A stretch of 52,200 nucleotides of DNA from an uncultured Collinsella sp. (GCA_958403385.1 CATXXC010000016.1:1-52200); one strand, 5' to 3'; positions 32,908-41,514 are shown, counted from the stretch's first letter. Translations and numbers: made by a program. The notes: a model not told the origin generated them from the sequence alone.

Positions 32908-34251
32908 CTAGTTCGCCATGACGCCTTCGGTCCAAGCCTCAACGTCCTCGATGCGCAGGACGTTGGCGACCTCGGCCACGCAGTCGACGCTGGCAAGCTC
33001 GGCAGCGGCAGCCTGGACGTCCTTCTCGAGCGCGCGGTGCGTCAGGAAGATGACCGAACAGGCATCGCTGACGCCCGACTTGCCGTCTTCGACCTGGTTG
33101 ATGAGCGAGATCGAGATGTTGTGCTTGGCAAAGATGTTGACCGTCTCGGACAGGGCACCCACGCGGTCGGCGACCTTCAGGCGCACATAGTACTTGGTCT
33201 GGAGCTCGTCCATGGGCTTAAAGGCGAGGTTGTGGCCATAGGGCTCAATCTCGGGCAGCGGAGCCACGCCGCGGCTGATCTGCTCGGAGAGCGACAGGAT
33301 ATCGCCCACGACGGCGCTCGCGGTGGGGAAGGAGCCTGCGCCGGCACCGTAGAACATGGTCTCGCCTACGGCGTCGCCTACCACGTAGACAGCGTTCATG
33401 GCGCCGTTGACCTTGGCAAGCATATGGTCGGCGGGAATCAGCGTGGGATGCACACGGACGTCGACACCGGTGTCGGTGTTGCGGGCGATACCGAGCAGCT
33501 TAATGGTGTAGCCGAGCTCGCGGGCTTGGGCGATGTCCTCGGCACCGATGGTACGGATACCCTGCTGGTACACATCGTCGGTGGTAACGCGGGTGCCAAA
33601 GCCGATGGAGGCGAGGATGGCCGTCTTGCTGGCGGCATCGAAGCCGTCGACGTCGGCGGACGGGTCGGCCTCGGCATAGCCCTTGGCCTGTGCGTCGGCA
33701 AGCACGTCGGCGTAATCGGCGCCCTCGGCGTCCATGCGCGACAGGATATAGTTGGTGGTACCGTTGAGAATGCCGGCGATGGTCAGGATCTTGTTGCCCA
33801 CCAGGTCGTGCTCGAGCGTGCTCACGATGGGGATGCCGCCGCCGCAGCTGGCCTCGCACTTAATCTGCACGCCGCACGCGCGCGCCTTCTCGGCGAGCGT
33901 CTCGACATGACGGCCCAGCAGGGCCTTGTTGGCAGAGACGACATGCTTGCCGTTCTCGAAGGCAGTGGTGAAGATCTCGGTTGCGGGATGCTCACCGCCG
34001 ATCAGCTCGACGACGATGTCGACGGCGGGGTCGCTGACGACATCGTGCCAGTCACTCGTAAAGGCCTCGCGCTCAATGCCTGCCGCCTCGGCCTGCTCCC
34101 AAGCAAGCGCGCAGGCGCGGGTCAGCTTAAGGTCGATGCCGTAGGCTGCCAGGTACTCATCGTGGTGGCTGTTGATCAGACGGGCCACGCCGCCGCCGAC
34201 GGTTCCCAGACCGATCAGACCGACGTTCACGGTGCGCAGGGGTTCGCTCAT
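32908..34251 (-). CDS. hom: Homoserine dehydrogenase with C-terminal ACT domain
   Basis: A 447-residue enzyme that reduces aspartate semialdehyde to homoserine, toward threonine and methionine. The NAD(P) loop is GLIGLGTVGGGV (11-22). Catalytic text includes VSANKALL, CEASCGGGIPI, ILNGTTNYIL and EADPSADVDGFDAA-SK. The last 80 residues form an ACT domain (YYVRLKVADRVGALSE), the usual site for threonine feedback. GGAGC lies six bases before the ATG. No thrB, thrC or lysC is adjacent, so the gene is a single unit with its own promoter and terminator. Confidence 0.95.
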   Translation of the reverse strand: MSEPLRTVNVGLIGLGTVGGGVARLINSHHDEYLAAYGIDLKLTRACALAWEQAEAAGIEREAFTSDWHDVVSDPAVDIVVELIGGEHPATEIFTTAFENGKHVVSANKALLGRHVETLAEKARACGVQIKCEASCGGGIPIVSTLEHDLVGNKILTIAGILNGTTNYILSRMDAEGADYADVLADAQAKGYAEADPSADVDGFDAASKTAILASIGFGTRVTTDDVYQQGIRTIGAEDIAQARELGYTIKLLGIARNTDTGVDVRVHPTLIPADHMLAKVNGAMNAVYVVGDAVGETMFYGAGAGSFPTASAVVGDILSLSEQISRGVAPLPEIEPYGHNLAFKPMDELQTKYYVRLKVADRVGALSETVNIFAKHNISISLINQVEDGKSGVSDACSVIFLTHRALEKDVQAAAAELASVDCVAEVANVLRIEDVEAWTEGVMAN

Positions 34252-34305
34252 AGATAGCTCCTTCGTGCATCTTATGGATGGATTAACCGCTTAAAGGTTG
34301 AGTGC

Positions 34306-34311
34306 ATTCTA
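34306..34311 (-). promoter_or_regulatory. -10 box of hom
   Basis: TAGAAT on the minus strand (34311-34306). Transcription would start near 34299, giving a leader of about 48 bases before the ATG at 34251. No good -35 box is seen. Confidence 0.4.
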
Positions 34312-34502
34312 GCGTGAACCGAGGGCGCGTGCTCGCCAGGCAACAGGAGTCGCACAAAACGGCACCCCCGAAACGCTGCGGAAACATTGGAAACATGCTC
34401 GCTACAAACGGAACTCCGTAACAAACTGTCAACGTTTGCGCCATAAGGTTTGCCCCGTACCGCAAGACGGCCGCGCTGCGGCCAGCGAAAAAGGGGGACA
34501 CC

Positions 34503-34698
34503 ATGTTTAGCATCAACAACGTACTTAACCGCAGGAGTTTCCTTGTTGGAGCCACGCTTATTTTTGCCCCGATCTATTACACCCCAGCGTCCGTTTTGCT
34601 CAAGAACGCCAAGGACATGAGCTACGACATGACACTAATGGGTGTCGACGGCATGGACAGCCTATGTGATCCAGGACGGCAAGTACATCGCCGCCTAA
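34503..34698 (+). pseudogene. Internally deleted livK paralogue (remnant)
   Basis: Starts like a real gene: AAGGGGG before an ATG and a start peptide with NRRS and a hydrophobic stretch, as in the intact livK at 34970. After 18 codons it jumps to IFAPIYYTPASVLLKNAKDM, which copies livK residues about 242-261, and runs through YDMTLMGVDGMD. It then leaves that frame; the final bases encode AYVIQDGKYIAA and TAA in another frame, matching the livK C-terminus AYVITDGKYVQA. So at least two deletions removed most of the coding region and one broke the frame. The start peptide differs from livK, so this is the remnant of a separate paralogue, not a copy of the present gene. Confidence 0.85.
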
Positions 34699-34750
34699 GT
34701 GCGCATAAAGCGCGACCGGTGAGGCCGTTTTATTCAGGGCGGGGACGCCT

Positions 34751-34777
34751 GTAACAGAACGGAAACATTACTTTCAC
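34751..34777 (+). promoter_or_regulatory. GTAAC-N6-GAAAC-N6-TTCAC half-site series upstream of livK
   Basis: GTAAC (34751-34755), GAAAC (34762-34766) and TTCAC (34773-34777) stand at exact 11-base steps. This resembles the GlnR box of actinobacteria (gTnAC-N6-GaAAC repeated), a nitrogen-control site. It lies about 110 bases before the likely livK -10 box, in an AT-rich stretch unlike its surroundings. Whether this organism has GlnR cannot be told here. Confidence 0.4.
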
Positions 34778-34888
34778 ACAATAAAGTGGCATTACTGCAT
34801 AAAGTAATAGAAATACGCAGAATTATGGATAAATGAACAAATCCAAAGAAAAGTTGAAATAATCGCCACTTTCCTTAACTAAAGCGTC

Positions 34889-34894
34889 TAGTAT
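34889..34894 (+). promoter_or_regulatory. -10 box of the liv operon, with structured leader
   Basis: TAGTAT, with transcription expected near 34901 and a leader of about 69 bases. The leader can fold GTCGGGT (34928-34934) with ACCCGAC (34942-34948). No clear -35 box stands 17 bases upstream. Gap 34699-34969 holds this promoter and the half-sites and no gene. Confidence 0.45.
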
Positions 34895-34969
34895 TTTGCG
34901 AACGCCGAACACGGCGAAGGATGGCCTGTCGGGTAGCCGAAACCCGACGAGATTTGAGAGGAGAGCCGC

Positions 34970-36157
34970 ATGTCGAGCCTCACCGGTAAGTCATTGAACC
35001 CTGTTATGAATCGCAGGAGCGTTATCGCGAGCGCAGCAGGTCTGGGGGCGATGTCCATTCTAGCTGGCTGCTCCTCCAACGGCGGCGACAGCGGTTCCGC
35101 TTCGAGCGACGCTTCGTTTAAGATCGGTACCATCGGCCCGCTGACCGGCGCCAACGCGTCCTACGGCAAGTCCGTTACCCAGGGTGTCGAGCTTGGCTGC
35201 AAGGATTTCTCGACCAAGGAGCTGCCGCTTGCCAGCAAGGCCGAGGATGACCAGGCCGACGGCGAGAAGGCCGTCAACGCCTTCAACACCCTGCTCGACT
35301 GGGGCATGCAGGCCCTCGTCGGCCCGACCACCACGGGTGCGTCGGTTGCCGTTGCCGCCGAGTGCGGTAACGACCCCAAGACGTTCATGATCACCCCGTC
35401 CGCGTCCTCCGAGGACGTCACCGACGGCAAGGATTGCGTCTTCCAGGTTTGCTTCACCGACCCCAACCAGGGTGTCAACGCTGCCAAGTTCCTGGCGCAG
35501 AAGTATGCGGACGAGAAGTTCGTGCTGTTCTATAACTCCGGCGACGCCTATTCTTCGGGCATCGCAGATTCCTTTAAGGCCCAGGCCGCTGAGTCCAAGC
35601 TCGAGATTGTTGACGAGGAGACCTTTAAGGACGACTCCGCCACGAGCTTTACCAACCAGCTGACCAAGGCCAAGCAGGCCGGCGCCACCATGATCTTTGC
35701 GCCGATCTACTACACGCCGGCGTCCGTCCTGCTCAAGAACGCCAAGGACATGGGCTACGACGTCAAGATGATGGGCTGCGACGGCATGGACGGCATCCTG
35801 GGCGTTGAGGGCTTCGATACCTCTCTTGCTGAGGGTCTGCTGCTCATGACCCCGTTCTCCGCCGACGACGAGAAGAACGCCGACTTCGTTAACGCTTACA
35901 AGGATAAGTACGGCGATACCCCCGACCAGTTTGCCGCCGACGCCTACGACGGCGTGCACGCGGTGGCCGAGGCCGTCAAGGAGGCCGGTCTTGGTGTCGA
36001 CGCCGATCCGACCGAGGTCGCCGAGAAGCTGTCCAAGGCTATGCTCAAGATTACCGTTGACGGTCTGACCGGCAAGCTCACCTGGAACGATAAGGGCCAG
36101 GTCCAGAAGGAGCCCACGGCGTACGTCATCACCGACGGCAAGTACGTACAGGCCTAA
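34970..36157 (+). CDS. livK: Branched-chain amino acid ABC transporter substrate-binding lipoprotein
   Basis: A 395-residue periplasmic-binding-protein-type lipoprotein. The lipobox LAGC puts the lipidated Cys at 34, after NRRSVIASAAG. The mature part opens with FKIGTIGPLTGANASYGKS, the usual start of LivK/Leu-Ile-Val binding folds, and the two-lobe pattern continues to the end. GGAGAG stands before the ATG at 34970; an ATG at 35006 is also possible. It captures Leu, Ile, Val or a related amino acid outside the cell for the LivHMGF importer. It is first in the operon and separated from livH by a hairpin, which would let it be made in excess. An inactive paralogue precedes it. Confidence 0.93.
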   Translation: MSSLTGKSLNPVMNRRSVIASAAGLGAMSILAGCSSNGGDSGSASSDASFKIGTIGPLTGANASYGKSVTQGVELGCKDFSTKELPLASKAEDDQADGEKAVNAFNTLLDWGMQALVGPTTTGASVAVAAECGNDPKTFMITPSASSEDVTDGKDCVFQVCFTDPNQGVNAAKFLAQKYADEKFVLFYNSGDAYSSGIADSFKAQAAESKLEIVDEETFKDDSATSFTNQLTKAKQAGATMIFAPIYYTPASVLLKNAKDMGYDVKMMGCDGMDGILGVEGFDTSLAEGLLLMTPFSADDEKNADFVNAYKDKYGDTPDQFAADAYDGVHAVAEAVKEAGLGVDADPTEVAEKLSKAMLKITVDGLTGKLTWNDKGQVQKEPTAYVITDGKYVQA

Positions 36158-36189
36158 TTGGCCGCCTTACATAGAGCGGTTTTGATCCC

Positions 36190-36219
36190 AAGCAGGGGAG
36201 GTTTTGGCCTTCCCTGCTT
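36190..36219 (+). promoter_or_regulatory. Hairpin between livK and livH
   Basis: AAGCAGGG (36190-36197) pairs with CCCTGCTT (36212-36219), with inner AGG/CCT pairs. No T-run follows. A second small stem, AGGGAC/GTCCCT at 36231-36250, comes next and ends in GTTTC. Such stems between a binding protein and its permeases usually protect or partly end the message, so livK is made in excess. Confidence 0.55.
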
Positions 36220-36296
36220 GCTTGGTATCTAGGGACAGTGTAACGTCCCTGTTTCATACATTAACTGGAAACCTATTCGAAAGGGGGATGTGGAAC

Positions 36297-37178
36297 ATGA
36301 CGGTCTTTATCCAATACCTGGTCAACGGCCTGTCCATGGGCAGCGTCTACGCCATCATCGCGTTGGGCTACACCATGGTCTACGGTATCGCCAAGATGCT
36401 CAACTTCGCTCACGGCGATGTCATCATGGTCGGTGCCTATGTCTCGTTCTGCGCCACGTCGTATCTCGGCCTCCCGGGCTGGGCATCTGTAGTTCTCTCT
36501 TGTGTGGTCTGCACGGTTCTCGGTGTTCTCATTGAGGGTCTGGCCTATAAGCCGCTGCGCCAAGCAGGCCCGCTGGCCGTTCTGATCACGGCCATCGGCG
36601 TGTCTTACTTCCTGCAGAACGCCGCGCAGCTTCTGTGGGGCGCCACGCCCAAGAACTTCACTTCGCTCGTCACCTTCCCGGTGCCGGAGTTCTTGGCCAA
36701 GTTTAACGTAAGCGCCGTCTCGCTCGTCACCATCGTCGCCTGCCTGGTTATCATGGCCGGCCTGATGTTCTTTACAGGTAAGACCAAGATGGGCAAGGCC
36801 ATGCGCGCCGTGTCCGAGGACAAGGCCGCCGCTCAGCTCATGGGCATCAACGTCAACCGCACCATCTCGATGACGTTCGCCATCGGCTCCGCCCTCGCTG
36901 CCATCGCCGGCGTGCTCCTGTGCTCCTACTCGCCGGTCCTGCAGCCCACCACGGGCGCCATGCCTGGCATCAAGGCCTTCGACGCTGCCGTTTTCGGCGG
37001 CATCGGCTCCATCCCCGGTGCCTTTGTCGGCGGTATTCTCATCGGCATCATCGAGGCGATGGCGCAGGCTTACATTTCCACGAGCCTTGCCAACTCCATC
37101 GTCTTTGGTGTTTTGATCATCGTCCTGCTCGTCAAGCCTGCCGGCCTCTTGGGCAAGTACGTCCCCGAGAAGGTGTAG
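36297..37178 (+). CDS. livH: Branched-chain amino acid ABC transporter permease LivH
   Basis: A 293-residue inner-membrane protein with about eight helices and the LivH signatures NGLSMGSVYAIIALGYTMVYG and NFAHGDVIMVGAYV. The motif for contact with the ATPase, near 195-215, includes GKAMRAVSEDKAAAQLMGI. The start is placed at the ATG at 36297, nine bases after AAAGGGGG; an ATG at 36288 is too close to that site, and the longer frame to 36204 is upstream leader. It forms the membrane channel together with LivM. Confidence 0.93.
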   Translation: MTVFIQYLVNGLSMGSVYAIIALGYTMVYGIAKMLNFAHGDVIMVGAYVSFCATSYLGLPGWASVVLSCVVCTVLGVLIEGLAYKPLRQAGPLAVLITAIGVSYFLQNAAQLLWGATPKNFTSLVTFPVPEFLAKFNVSAVSLVTIVACLVIMAGLMFFTGKTKMGKAMRAVSEDKAAAQLMGINVNRTISMTFAIGSALAAIAGVLLCSYSPVLQPTTGAMPGIKAFDAAVFGGIGSIPGAFVGGILIGIIEAMAQAYISTSLANSIVFGVLIIVLLVKPAGLLGKYVPEKV

Positions 37179-38267
37179 GTGAGCGTTATGAAGTTTCTTA
37201 AAGACAAGCAGACGCGTCACGACTTTGTCACGTACGCCATGTGCGTTGTGGCGTTCGCCATCGTGTTCTTTATGCAGTCCAACCACATGATCCCGCGCAT
37301 GATCGCCGGTCAGCTGGTTCCCATCACGGCCTATATCGTCATGGCCATCTCCCTTAACCTCGTCGTCGGCATCGCGGGCGACTTGTCGCTGGGCCACGCG
37401 GGCTTTATGAGCGTCGGTGCCTATACGGGCATCGTCACTGCCGTCGCGCTGGAGAGCACCGTTCCGTCCGATCCGATGCGTCTGATCATCAGCATTGTGG
37501 TCGGCGCTATCGCCGCTGGCATCTTGGGCTTCTTGATCGGCATCCCGGTCCTGCGCCTGAGCGGCGACTATCTGGCCATCGTGACCCTGGCCTTTGGCGA
37601 GATCATCAAAGAGATCGTCACCTGCCTCATTGTGGGTGTCGACTCCCGCGGCCTGCACGTGATCTTTAACATCACGGGCAACTCTACGATCGACGACCTG
37701 CACCTGCTCGAGGACGGCACCGCCATCATCAAGGGCGCCCAGGGTGCCTCGGGCGTGTCGACGTACTCGACCTTCCTCGCCGGTGCCATCCTGGTTATGG
37801 TCGCGCTCGTGATTGTACTCAACCTGGTTCGCAGCCGTACCGGCCGTGCCATTATGGCCGTGCGCGATAACAAGATTGCAGCCGAGTCCGTAGGCATCTC
37901 CGTCACCGAGTACCGCATGATCGCCTTCGTGGTTTCCGCTGCCCTCGCCGGTGCTGCCGGAGCTCTCTTCGGCGGTAACTTCTCGCAGCTCTCCGCCACC
38001 AAGTTCGACTTCAACACGTCCATCCTCATCCTGGTGTTCGTGGTCCTAGGTGGTCTGGGCAATATGCGCGGCTCCGTCATCGCCGCGGCGTTGCTCACGG
38101 TGCTTCCCGAGCTGCTCCGTCAGTTCTCGGACTACCGCATGCTCATCTACGCCATCGTGCTGATCCTGGTCATGATCTTTACCAACAACCCGCAGCTCAA
38201 GGCGTTCTTCGCACGCATTAAGGACCGCCTTGCTTCCAAGAAGGAGGTGGCAGCCGATGCCCAGTAA
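37179..38267 (+). CDS. livM: Branched-chain amino acid ABC transporter permease LivM
   Basis: A 362-residue membrane protein with about ten helices. LivM signatures: ISLNLVVGIAGDLSLGHAGFMSVGAYT, and the ATPase-contact loop GRAIMAVRDNKIAAESVGI. It opens with GTG directly after the livH stop; an ATG nine bases on is a second choice and has AGGTG upstream. It pairs with LivH. The end overlaps livG by 11 bases. Confidence 0.93.
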   Translation: MSVMKFLKDKQTRHDFVTYAMCVVAFAIVFFMQSNHMIPRMIAGQLVPITAYIVMAISLNLVVGIAGDLSLGHAGFMSVGAYTGIVTAVALESTVPSDPMRLIISIVVGAIAAGILGFLIGIPVLRLSGDYLAIVTLAFGEIIKEIVTCLIVGVDSRGLHVIFNITGNSTIDDLHLLEDGTAIIKGAQGASGVSTYSTFLAGAILVMVALVIVLNLVRSRTGRAIMAVRDNKIAAESVGISVTEYRMIAFVVSAALAGAAGALFGGNFSQLSATKFDFNTSILILVFVVLGGLGNMRGSVIAAALLTVLPELLRQFSDYRMLIYAIVLILVMIFTNNPQLKAFFARIKDRLASKKEVAADAQ

Positions 38268-39117
38268 GTTTGAGTTCAACAAGGGCAAGATGGTCCCGTA
38301 TCCTTCTGGCGCCATCGTTCCCGACCGCGACCTGGGTCAGCGCCCGGCGCTCGAGTGCATCCACCTGGGCATTGAGTTCGGTGGTCTTAAGGCAGTCGAC
38401 GACTTTAGCCTGACTATCGGCAAGACCGAGATCGCCGGTCTCATCGGCCCCAACGGCGCTGGCAAGACCACGGTCTTCAACCTGCTCACCAAGGTGTACC
38501 AGCCTACGCACGGCACCATCCTGCTCGACGGTGAGGACACTTCGGGCAAGTCGGTCTACCAGGTCAACCGCATGGGTATTGCCCGTACGTTCCAGAACAT
38601 CCGTCTGTTCAACACCATGACGGTGGAGGACAACGTCAAGGTCGGCCTGCACAACCAGGAGCGCTACTCCGGTTTTGAGGGCGTGCTGCGCCTGCCTACG
38701 TATTGGAAGCACGAGAAGGCCGCCCACGAGCGCGCCATGGAGCTGCTGTCCATTTTTGACATGGAGCACCTGGCAAATGAACAGGCCGGCTCGCTTCCTT
38801 ACGGCGCTCAGCGTCGTCTGGAGATCGTTCGCGCGCTTGCCACCAACCCCAAACTGCTACTGCTCGACGAGCCTGCCGCCGGCATGAACCCGTCCGAGAC
38901 CGCGGAGCTCATGGAGAATATCGTTAAGATTCGCGACACCTTTGGCATCGCCATCATGCTTATCGAGCATGATATGTCGCTCGTTATGAACATCTGCGAG
39001 GGCATCTGCGTGCTCAACTTTGGTAAGGTCATCGCCAAGGGCACGGCCGAGGAAATCCAGAATAACGATGCCGTTATCGAGGCATATCTGGGCAAGCAGG
39101 ATAAGGGGGAGAACTAA
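38257..39117 (+). CDS. livG: Branched-chain amino acid ABC transporter ATPase LivG
   Basis: A 286-residue ATPase. Walker A is GPNGAGKTT (near 66-74), the Walker B strand is LLLLDEPAAGMNP, and the signature loop is SLPYGAQRRLEI instead of the textbook LSGGQ, as is normal for LivG. A 30-residue N-terminal extension precedes the usual start of the domain. ATG at 38257 follows AAGGAGG by nine bases, inside the end of livM; the longer frame from 38230 is rejected. LivG and LivF together power uptake. Confidence 0.93.
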   Translation: MPSKFEFNKGKMVPYPSGAIVPDRDLGQRPALECIHLGIEFGGLKAVDDFSLTIGKTEIAGLIGPNGAGKTTVFNLLTKVYQPTHGTILLDGEDTSGKSVYQVNRMGIARTFQNIRLFNTMTVEDNVKVGLHNQERYSGFEGVLRLPTYWKHEKAAHERAMELLSIFDMEHLANEQAGSLPYGAQRRLEIVRALATNPKLLLLDEPAAGMNPSETAELMENIVKIRDTFGIAIMLIEHDMSLVMNICEGICVLNFGKVIAKGTAEEIQNNDAVIEAYLGKQDKGEN

Positions 39118-39831
39118 ATGGCAGAGCCGATGCTTTCCGTCTACAACATCAACGTCTGGCACGGCGCCATCCACGCCATTAAGGACATCTCCTTTAACGT
39201 CAACGAGGGTGAGATCGTGGCCCTGATTGGCGCCAACGGTGCCGGCAAGTCCACGACGCTCAAGACCGTCTCGGGCCTGCTGCGCTCTAAGACCGGCTCC
39301 ATCAAGTTTATGGGCGAGGACATTACCCATACGCCCGCCGACAAGCTGGTTGGTAAGGGCCTGGCTCAGGTGCCCGAGGGTCGTCGTGCCTTTTTGCAGA
39401 TGACGGTCGAGGAGAACCTGGAAATGGGTGCCTATACGCAGCCCAAGTCCACAATTGCTCCGGGCCTGGAGCGCGTCTACGAGCAGTTCCCGCGCCTGAA
39501 GGAACGTTGTCGCCAGGTCGCCGGCACCCTTTCAGGTGGCGAGCAGCAGATGCTCGTTATGGGGCGCGCCCTTATGAGTAACCCCAAACTGCTTATGCTC
39601 GACGAACCTTCCATGGGTCTGGCACCGATTCTGATCGAACAGATCTTCCAGATTGTCGAGGACCTGCACAAGGCCGGCACCACGGTGCTTCTGGTTGAGC
39701 AAAACGCGCAGATGGCGCTTTCCATCGCCACGCGCGGCTACGTGCTCGAGACCGGCAAGATCACCATGACCGGTACCGGCCAAGAGCTCCTGCACGACGA
39801 CAACGTCCGCAAAGCCTACCTCGGAGGCTAA
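39118..39831 (+). CDS. livF: Branched-chain amino acid ABC transporter ATPase LivF
   Basis: A 237-residue ATPase. Walker A is GANGAGKST (near 37-45), the signature TLSGGEQQML and the Walker B strand LLMLDEPSMGLAP follow. The text VPEGRRAFLQMTVEENL is typical of LivF. The gene starts right after the livG stop with AAGGGGGAG upstream. It ends the operon, ten bases before a perfect hairpin terminator. Confidence 0.94.
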   Translation: MAEPMLSVYNINVWHGAIHAIKDISFNVNEGEIVALIGANGAGKSTTLKTVSGLLRSKTGSIKFMGEDITHTPADKLVGKGLAQVPEGRRAFLQMTVEENLEMGAYTQPKSTIAPGLERVYEQFPRLKERCRQVAGTLSGGEQQMLVMGRALMSNPKLLMLDEPSMGLAPILIEQIFQIVEDLHKAGTTVLLVEQNAQMALSIATRGYVLETGKITMTGTGQELLHDDNVRKAYLGG

Positions 39832-39841
39832 CCCACCTAAC

Positions 39842-39879
39842 AAAAGGGGCGCTGACTATCTCAGTCAGCGCCCCTTTTT
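39842..39879 (+). terminator. Rho-independent terminator of the liv operon
   Basis: AAAAGGGGCGCTGACT (39842-39857) pairs perfectly with AGTCAGCGCCCCTTTT (39863-39878) around ATCTC. A and T tails on either side make it work for both strands. Confidence 0.95.
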
Positions 39880-39946
39880 AGTTGCGGTGAAATAGGGACT
39901 GAATACGGGCTCCAGAGGCCAAAAGAGTCCCTATTCCACCGCAACT
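39880..39946. repeat. 21-bp inverted repeat element between livF and cutC
   Basis: Arms 39880-39900 and 39926-39946 pair over 21 bp with one A-C mismatch, around 25 bases. The arms read AGTTGCGGTGAAATAGGGAC and its complement. It abuts the liv terminator and ends 59 bases before the cutC start. No T-run follows. The shape (long near-perfect stem, own end points) suits a small mobile or REP-like element rather than a terminator. Confidence 0.75.
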
Positions 39947-40005
39947 TCATGGGGATGTGTGACAATGCCCGTCGGAAAACATCTGCTGTCTTTGGGGGTC
40001 TATCT

Positions 40006-40683
40006 ATGCTGTATGAGTTTTGTGCCGAGAACTTTGAGCGGGTGCCGGCAGCTATCGATGCCGGTGCAAAGCGCATCGAGCTGTGCGATAACCTTGCCGT
40101 TGGTGGCACCACGCCTTCGGCCGGCGTTATCAGCGCTACGACCAACTATGCCCACGAGCACGATGCACGGGTGATGTGCATGATTCGCCCGCGTGGCGGC
40201 GACTTTCACTACAACCAGGACGAGTTGCGTATGATGGAGATGGACCTGGGCCTTGCCGTGAGCGCCGGCGTTGACGGCTTGGCCTTTGGCTGCTGCAAGC
40301 CCTGCGCTGGCGGATGGGCACTCGACGAGCTTACGTTGGGCGCCCTCGTGATGGCCGCGGGCTGCGCGACCGAGGAATGCAAGCGTGAACCCATCGACAT
40401 CACCTTCCACATGGCGTTTGATCAGCTCTCGCCCGAGGCTCAGCTCGACGCGATTGACATACTCGCCGACTGCGGCATCACACGCATCCTGACGCATGGT
40501 GGCGCTGCCGGTGCGCCGATCGAGGACAACTTCGAAAACCTGGCCCGCTTGATCGAGTATGCGGGCGACCGCTTGACCATCCTTCCCGGCGGCGGCATTT
40601 CCACGGTCAACCGCGATACCGTGGCGGCGGCACTGGGCGTCTCCGAGCTCCATGGCACCAAGATTGTGCCGCTGGAGGTGTAG
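40006..40683 (+). CDS. cutC: CutC family protein
   Basis: A 225-residue TIM-barrel protein. Typical CutC text: YEFCAENFERVPAAIDAGAKR, IELCDNLAVGGTTPS, MIRPRGGDFHY and ILTHGGAAGA. CutC was first linked to copper handling, but the biochemical role is still unsettled and many members may be glycoside- or phospho-compound-related enzymes. The ATG at 40006 has TTTGGGGG seven bases upstream; the longer frame begins within the inverted repeat region and is rejected. The next gene starts three bases after its stop, so the two are cotranscribed. Confidence 0.9.
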   Translation: MLYEFCAENFERVPAAIDAGAKRIELCDNLAVGGTTPSAGVISATTNYAHEHDARVMCMIRPRGGDFHYNQDELRMMEMDLGLAVSAGVDGLAFGCCKPCAGGWALDELTLGALVMAAGCATEECKREPIDITFHMAFDQLSPEAQLDAIDILADCGITRILTHGGAAGAPIEDNFENLARLIEYAGDRLTILPGGGISTVNRDTVAAALGVSELHGTKIVPLEV

Positions 40684-40686
40684 CCC

Positions 40687-41484
40687 GTGGCACTTGTATT
40701 CGATGTCCAGCAGGCGAGCGGTAAGCCCGACGATAATCGTCGCCCTGGCACCGCGTGCCCCTTTTGCGACACGGAGGGGCTTGCCAACATCATCCAGCGC
40801 GATGGTGACTGCATCTGGCTCGAGAATAAGTTCAAGACATTGCGGGCCACACGTCAGACCGTATTGATCGAGTCTGCCAATCACGACGCCGACCTGGTGA
40901 CCTATGAACCGGATGAGCTGCATCATGTGATGCGGTTTGCCCTGGGCTGTTGGCAGCAGATGATCGATTCCCAACAGTACTGCAGTGTGCTCATGTACAA
41001 GAACAAAGGCCCGCTTTCGGGCGGCAGCCTCGTCCATCCACACATGCAGATTGTGGGCTTGGAACAGGAGGACGGCTATGCGGCGCTGGCCTCAGCCAAC
41101 TTTGAAGGCATCAGTGTCTGGCAACAGGGGAGAATCTCGGTCGACATCTCAACCGAACCGATCATGGGGTTCTTTGAGATCAACGTTTCAGCCCCGCAGG
41201 GAATCGCTGCCAGCGATGACACGAGAGACCAAGCCGAGGCGGATCTCTTCGCCGATGCGATCCAGGTAGCTCTGCGCTATATCCTGAACGAGCACCACGG
41301 TGGTCGCGCAGAGTCGTACAACCTGTTCTTCTATCACCTGGGCGGTCGGACCATTGCCAAGGCGCTGCCACGTTGGGTGGTTTCGCCCTACTTTGTCGGC
41401 TATCGTTTGGCCCAGGTCAATGCTGAGACAACGCTCGATATCGATGCTGAGCGCCTGCGTGCGCATCTGGAAACGCTCGTATAG
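40687..41484 (+). CDS. DUF4931/GalT-like nucleotidyltransferase-fold protein
   Basis: A 265-residue protein related to galactose-1-phosphate uridylyltransferase. A CPFC zinc pair (C24, C27) opens the fold, and the active-site motif HPHMQ lies at 117-121 after GGSLV; GalT has HPHxQ in the same place, with the second His forming the nucleotide link. The C-terminal domain is short. The start is a GTG with GGAGG seven bases upstream, within the end of cutC. The substrate is unknown; the coupling with cutC hints at sugar or phospho-sugar work, which is inference. Confidence 0.75.
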   Translation: MALVFDVQQASGKPDDNRRPGTACPFCDTEGLANIIQRDGDCIWLENKFKTLRATRQTVLIESANHDADLVTYEPDELHHVMRFALGCWQQMIDSQQYCSVLMYKNKGPLSGGSLVHPHMQIVGLEQEDGYAALASANFEGISVWQQGRISVDISTEPIMGFFEINVSAPQGIAASDDTRDQAEADLFADAIQVALRYILNEHHGGRAESYNLFFYHLGGRTIAKALPRWVVSPYFVGYRLAQVNAETTLDIDAERLRAHLETLV

Positions 41485-41514
41485 CAAGACTAACACCCGC
41501 GTAATGCGGACAGT

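Noticed and set aside
36273..37703. 476-codon minus-strand frame across livH and livM
   Set aside because: Asp/His/Gln-rich shadow of two membrane-protein genes with clear signatures and ribosome sites.
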